A stretch of DNA of 25,385 bases from Thiopontia sp964551545 (lineage in GTDB: Bacteria; Pseudomonadota; Gammaproteobacteria; GCF-002020875). The stretch is from the NCBI GenBank assembly GCA_964551545.1, contig CAZKCT010000024.1, positions 1 through 25,385 on the forward strand, read 5' to 3'. Shown piece after piece: positions 22,583 through 25,385 of the stretch. Made by a program: the position numbers and the translations under genes. The stretch's first letter is position 1. Every line of letters starts with the position of its first letter. Below the pieces are notes generated by a model. That model ran no database searches. It was not told the DNA's origin and saw nothing but the letters and a program-made list of their open reading frames with translations.

Positions 22583-22900
22583 ATGAAGAAGACAGTAATG
22601 AGTATTTTGGCGGTTGCATCAATGGGAACCGCTCAGACAGTGATGGCAGATGCCGCTGGTGATTTTAGTGCGGGATGTTTTGCCTGTCATAGCCCTGCAA
22701 CGGCAGCTGCAGTTGGCGCACCAGGAATCGGTGACAAGGCGGCCTGGGCACCTCGTATTGCCAAAGGGATGGATGTGCTCTATGCCGTTTCGATCAATGG
22801 TTCAGCAACCAATCCACTGATGCTGCCTCGTGGAGGGACCCAGTTCAGTGATGACCAGCTGAAGGCGATTGTGGACTATATGGTCAGCCAGTCCAAATAG
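22583..22900 (+). CDS. Small periplasmic monoheme cytochrome c (c5-like)
   Basis: 105 aa with a signal peptide (MKKTVMSILAVASMGTAQTV, cleavage near MADA), heme motif CFACH (C32-H36) and probable axial M80 in NPLMLPRGG. Its C-terminal helix, FSDDQLKAIVDYMVSQSK, is typical of cytochrome c5/c-551-type domains. A GAGGAG box precedes ATG 22583. It probably serves as a soluble carrier between the membrane subunits of this operon or links them to another complex. The 45-base gap before it holds no clear terminator. Confidence 0.92.
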   Translation: MKKTVMSILAVASMGTAQTVMADAAGDFSAGCFACHSPATAAAVGAPGIGDKAAWAPRIAKGMDVLYAVSINGSATNPLMLPRGGTQFSDDQLKAIVDYMVSQSK

Positions 22901-22945
22901 GTGCAATCTCCCCTTTACTGATCTGATAGACGGAGTAGCTCCCCG

Positions 22946-25381
22946 ATGAAACGGTTTGGTGTCACGCCATTTTGGCAAGCGGTTCTGGTCACTATTGTGG
23001 CCTACCTCTTCTTTACCAACGCTTTCCCGCCGTTGATGCCGCAATCTTTGGTGATTCAGTTTATGCTGATCACAGTGGTTGGAGTGCTGCTCTATTTCTC
23101 GTTTGATGATGAGCGCTGGGCAGAGTTCCTGCGGCCGATTCAGAATGTGGTCCTTGGCAATGGGCTGCGCCTGGCACTGACTCGCTGGTTCTTTCTGTTG
23201 TCGATTCCTGCGCTGGTGGGATATACCACCTATAACCTGGTCAAGCCCTCACTGGACTCCCCGGTAGAGCTGAGGCAGGTCCATCCGGCACCTCCCTCCA
23301 GCGTAAAGATCTGGGGCAAGAGTTTCAACCTTAATAGCCTTGAGAGCCCGGTGCGGACTGAAGTGCTGAAGCAGTGGAAGGCGGGCCAGCGAGACGAGGC
23401 GATGGTGCTCTACAGTGAATCGGTCGATGCGGGTCGCGATATCTATTATGAGAACTGCTTCTTCTGTCATGGCGATCTGTTAGACGGTAAGGGGCACTAC
23501 GCAGAGGGGTTCAACCCACAGCCGATCAATTTCCAGGACCCAACTGTCATCCCTCAGCAGCAAGAGGCATTCCTCTTCTGGCGTGCGGCAACAGGCGGCC
23601 CAGGCCTGCCAAAAGAGGGGACGCCATGGAACTCGGCGATGCCGGTCTGGCATGAGATGTTGAGTGAGGATGATCTCTGGAATGTTCTGATGTTCATCTT
23701 TGACTACAACGGTCAGGTGCCCAGAATCTGGAACCTTGAAGATTCCGAGGCAGCAACCGGTATGCGGGATGCGGTTCTTAGTGAGCGCAAGGGGATTGAG
23801 GGGAATGAGCTCTATCAGTTCCGTTGTGCGGTCTGTCATGGTGAAGAGGGGGCTGGGGATGGCGTGGCTGCTGAGCTGATGTACCCGAAGCCGCGTGACT
23901 TCACGTTGGCGCTATTCAAGTACAAAAGCTCTCCAGGCATGGTTTTGCCGCGGGATGAAGATCTGTTCAAGACCATCAAGGATGGACTGGATGGAACCGG
24001 AATGCCTGGGTGGAAAACGTTGCTGACGGACGAGCAGATCAACAGCCTGATTCCGGTTCTCAAGTCATTCGATGTGACTGCAACGTGGCCGCCTGAAGAT
24101 GCCGAGGATGAGGATTATGATGAGGATAGTGGTCGCTATCTGAAAGATGATTATCAGATCATTGCCGAGCGTGAGCCGGAAGCGGGGCAGGTTCTTTATA
24201 GTGAGGACTCAATCGCCAAGGGACAGGTTGCTTTCGAAAAGGCCTGTGCAGAGTGTCACGGCAATACCGGTCGCGGCAATATCATCTCAGGAAAACAGCT
24301 GGCGGATGACTGGGGAAATAGGATCTGGCCGCGAGATCTGACCAAACCATGGAGTTGGCGTGCAACCAATTTCACGGCGGGCAAGACACCTGAGGAGAGT
24401 CGGGATCAGACCATTCGCAATATCTACACCCGCCTCTCCATCGGAGTTCCGGGTACTCCGATGCCCGCGCACCGTGCAACCGAGGAGGGGAACAAGGATC
24501 CAGTGAGCCTGGAAGATCGCTGGCACATTGCCAATTATGTCTACAGCCTTCGTAATACCACGACGCCGATGAGTGACAGCAATATGGTTCGTGCAACCAA
24601 GGTGATGAGCGGTCTACCCGATCTGGCTTCAGACACGCGTTGGGCGGAGGCTGAGGCGACCACCATGCGGTTGGTTCCGAATATCATCAAAGAGGAGCGC
24701 CTCTTTACGCCGCTTAATGATGCCATTACTGTGCGAGCACTCTATGATGATCGTGAGATCGCGTTGTTACTGGAATTTGATGACCGCACCGATAGTCGTC
24801 CTGGTGAAGAGACCTCGGAAGGGATTCAGGATGAGGATTTGGAACTCTTCTCAGATGCCGTTGCGGTACAGTTCCCCAAAGAGGAGGCCTATGAGACCAA
24901 ACCGGTGGTGGTGAAGCCACTCTATCGTCATGGCGATGGCAGGCACCCTACGACAATGTGGTACTGGAATGCGGGGAGCGTTGAGCCACCAGCACCGCAA
25001 CGTGCAGCATTGCTGGATGCAACTGGGCCCGATCAGCCGATTATTCCAAGAGTGTCGGATCCTACCCTGAGTGCGCAAGGTGAATGGAAGGATGGGCGCT
25101 GGCAGGTGGTGATGAAACGTCCCAGAAATGGAGGAGGCAAAGATGGCAAAGCGGGAGATATCCACTTTGTTGAGGGGCAGTTCCTGCCTGTCTCCTTTGC
25201 CAACTGGGATGGCAGTAATGGGGAGAAGGGTGCGAAACATACCCTGACGACCTGGGGATGGCTGGTGTTGCCGCCCGAGATTGATCAGCAGAGACTCTAT
25301 GGTATCCCGGCGGGGATTGCACTGTTGGTCTTCATTTTTGGGCTGCTACTGGTCCGCAATCAACGCAACGAAACACGCTAA
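22946..25381 (+). CDS. Membrane triheme cytochrome c fused to an ethylbenzene-dehydrogenase-type heme-binding domain
   Basis: 811 aa, complete, ATG 22946 with GGAG 10 bases upstream. Three N-terminal helices (about 11-27, 34-52, 80-97) are followed by three c-type heme motifs: CFFCH (C171-H175), CAVCH (C294-H298) and CAECH (C434-H438). Each is followed by a candidate Met ligand (SAMPVW, TGMPGW, TPMPAH). Residues about 560-775 form an EB_dh domain (ALLLEFDDRTDSRP, DAVAVQFP, MWYWNAG, FANWDGSNGEKG, LTTWGWLVLP), the fold that binds heme b in the gamma subunits of DMSO-reductase-family enzymes. One helix at the C-terminus (about 785-803) follows. An acidic stretch (384-395) links hemes 2 and 3. 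The combination in one chain is unusual. It would be an electron-transfer subunit on the periplasmic face. The window ends 4 bases later. Confidence 0.9.
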   Translation: MKRFGVTPFWQAVLVTIVAYLFFTNAFPPLMPQSLVIQFMLITVVGVLLYFSFDDERWAEFLRPIQNVVLGNGLRLALTRWFFLLSIPALVGYTTYNLVKPSLDSPVELRQVHPAPPSSVKIWGKSFNLNSLESPVRTEVLKQWKAGQRDEAMVLYSESVDAGRDIYYENCFFCHGDLLDGKGHYAEGFNPQPINFQDPTVIPQQQEAFLFWRAATGGPGLPKEGTPWNSAMPVWHEMLSEDDLWNVLMFIFDYNGQVPRIWNLEDSEAATGMRDAVLSERKGIEGNELYQFRCAVCHGEEGAGDGVAAELMYPKPRDFTLALFKYKSSPGMVLPRDEDLFKTIKDGLDGTGMPGWKTLLTDEQINSLIPVLKSFDVTATWPPEDAEDEDYDEDSGRYLKDDYQIIAEREPEAGQVLYSEDSIAKGQVAFEKACAECHGNTGRGNIISGKQLADDWGNRIWPRDLTKPWSWRATNFTAGKTPEESRDQTIRNIYTRLSIGVPGTPMPAHRATEEGNKDPVSLEDRWHIANYVYSLRNTTTPMSDSNMVRATKVMSGLPDLASDTRWAEAEATTMRLVPNIIKEERLFTPLNDAITVRALYDDREIALLLEFDDRTDSRPGEETSEGIQDEDLELFSDAVAVQFPKEEAYETKPVVVKPLYRHGDGRHPTTMWYWNAGSVEPPAPQRAALLDATGPDQPIIPRVSDPTLSAQGEWKDGRWQVVMKRPRNGGGKDGKAGDIHFVEGQFLPVSFANWDGSNGEKGAKHTLTTWGWLVLPPEIDQQRLYGIPAGIALLVFIFGLLLVRNQRNETR

Positions 25382-25385
25382 AAGT

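Noticed and set aside
1..25385. Mobile element, CRISPR array or tRNA
   Set aside because: No transposase or integrase, no regularly spaced repeats and no tRNA cloverleaf were seen while reading both strands.

Overview
The window looks like chromosomal DNA of a gammaproteobacterium with a respiratory lifestyle. The main taxonomic clue is the order rpsA-ihfB-lapA-lapB at the left end, a classic gammaproteobacterial arrangement, with pyrF next door but inverted. The rest (many c-type cytochromes, a sigma54-type two-component system, a heme-pathway-like oxidase and radical SAM enzyme) suggests a chemolithotrophic or anaerobically respiring organism. Species and metabolism cannot be fixed from sequence alone. 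I see no tRNA, rRNA, CRISPR or insertion sequence.

Layout. (1) 1-2577, plus strand: 3' end of rpsA, terminator-like hairpin, ihfB, lapA, lapB. (2) 2590-4674, minus strand: purB then pyrF, a nucleotide-synthesis pair. (3) 4754-5374, plus: a short RsmC-like methyltransferase, then a strong terminator at 5465-5492. (4) 5518-15629, minus: a six-gene operon read right to left. It encodes a double-Usp protein with about five PCP_red-like repeats, a NirJ/AhbD-like radical SAM-SPASM enzyme with about four more such repeats, a HemY-type FAD porphyrinogen oxidase, a 110-aa single-pass membrane protein, a hybrid-free sensor histidine kinase and an NtrC-family sigma54 activator. Three of its junctions are 4-base stop/start overlaps. 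(5) 15763-19219, minus: a HEAT-repeat protein, an exported plastocyanin-like protein and a 37-aa membrane ORF, closed by a hairpin. (6) 19220-19593: a 374-base divergent control region. (7) 19594-25381, plus: two tiny membrane ORFs (51 and 41 aa), a large divergent cytochrome bd subunit I-like protein, a membrane diheme cytochrome c, a small monoheme cytochrome c and an 811-aa membrane triheme protein ending in an ethylbenzene-dehydrogenase-type heme-binding domain.

How it may work together. The control region between the HEAT/cupredoxin operon and the cytochrome operon carries two sigma54-type -24/-12 promoters, one facing each way, both beginning TGGCATAG. Between them lie ATTGAACG boxes, including a perfect inverted repeat, placed where an enhancer-binding protein would bind. 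A sigma54 activator with its kinase is encoded in the neighbouring operon. I infer one module: a regulated, unusual membrane electron-transfer complex (bd-like core, three c-type cytochrome subunits, a periplasmic copper protein) with accessory genes for tetrapyrrole/cofactor handling (PCP_red proteins, radical SAM, porphyrinogen oxidase). The bd-like core lacks several residues that define canonical CydA and there is no cydB next to it, so its substrate and its oxidase status are open.
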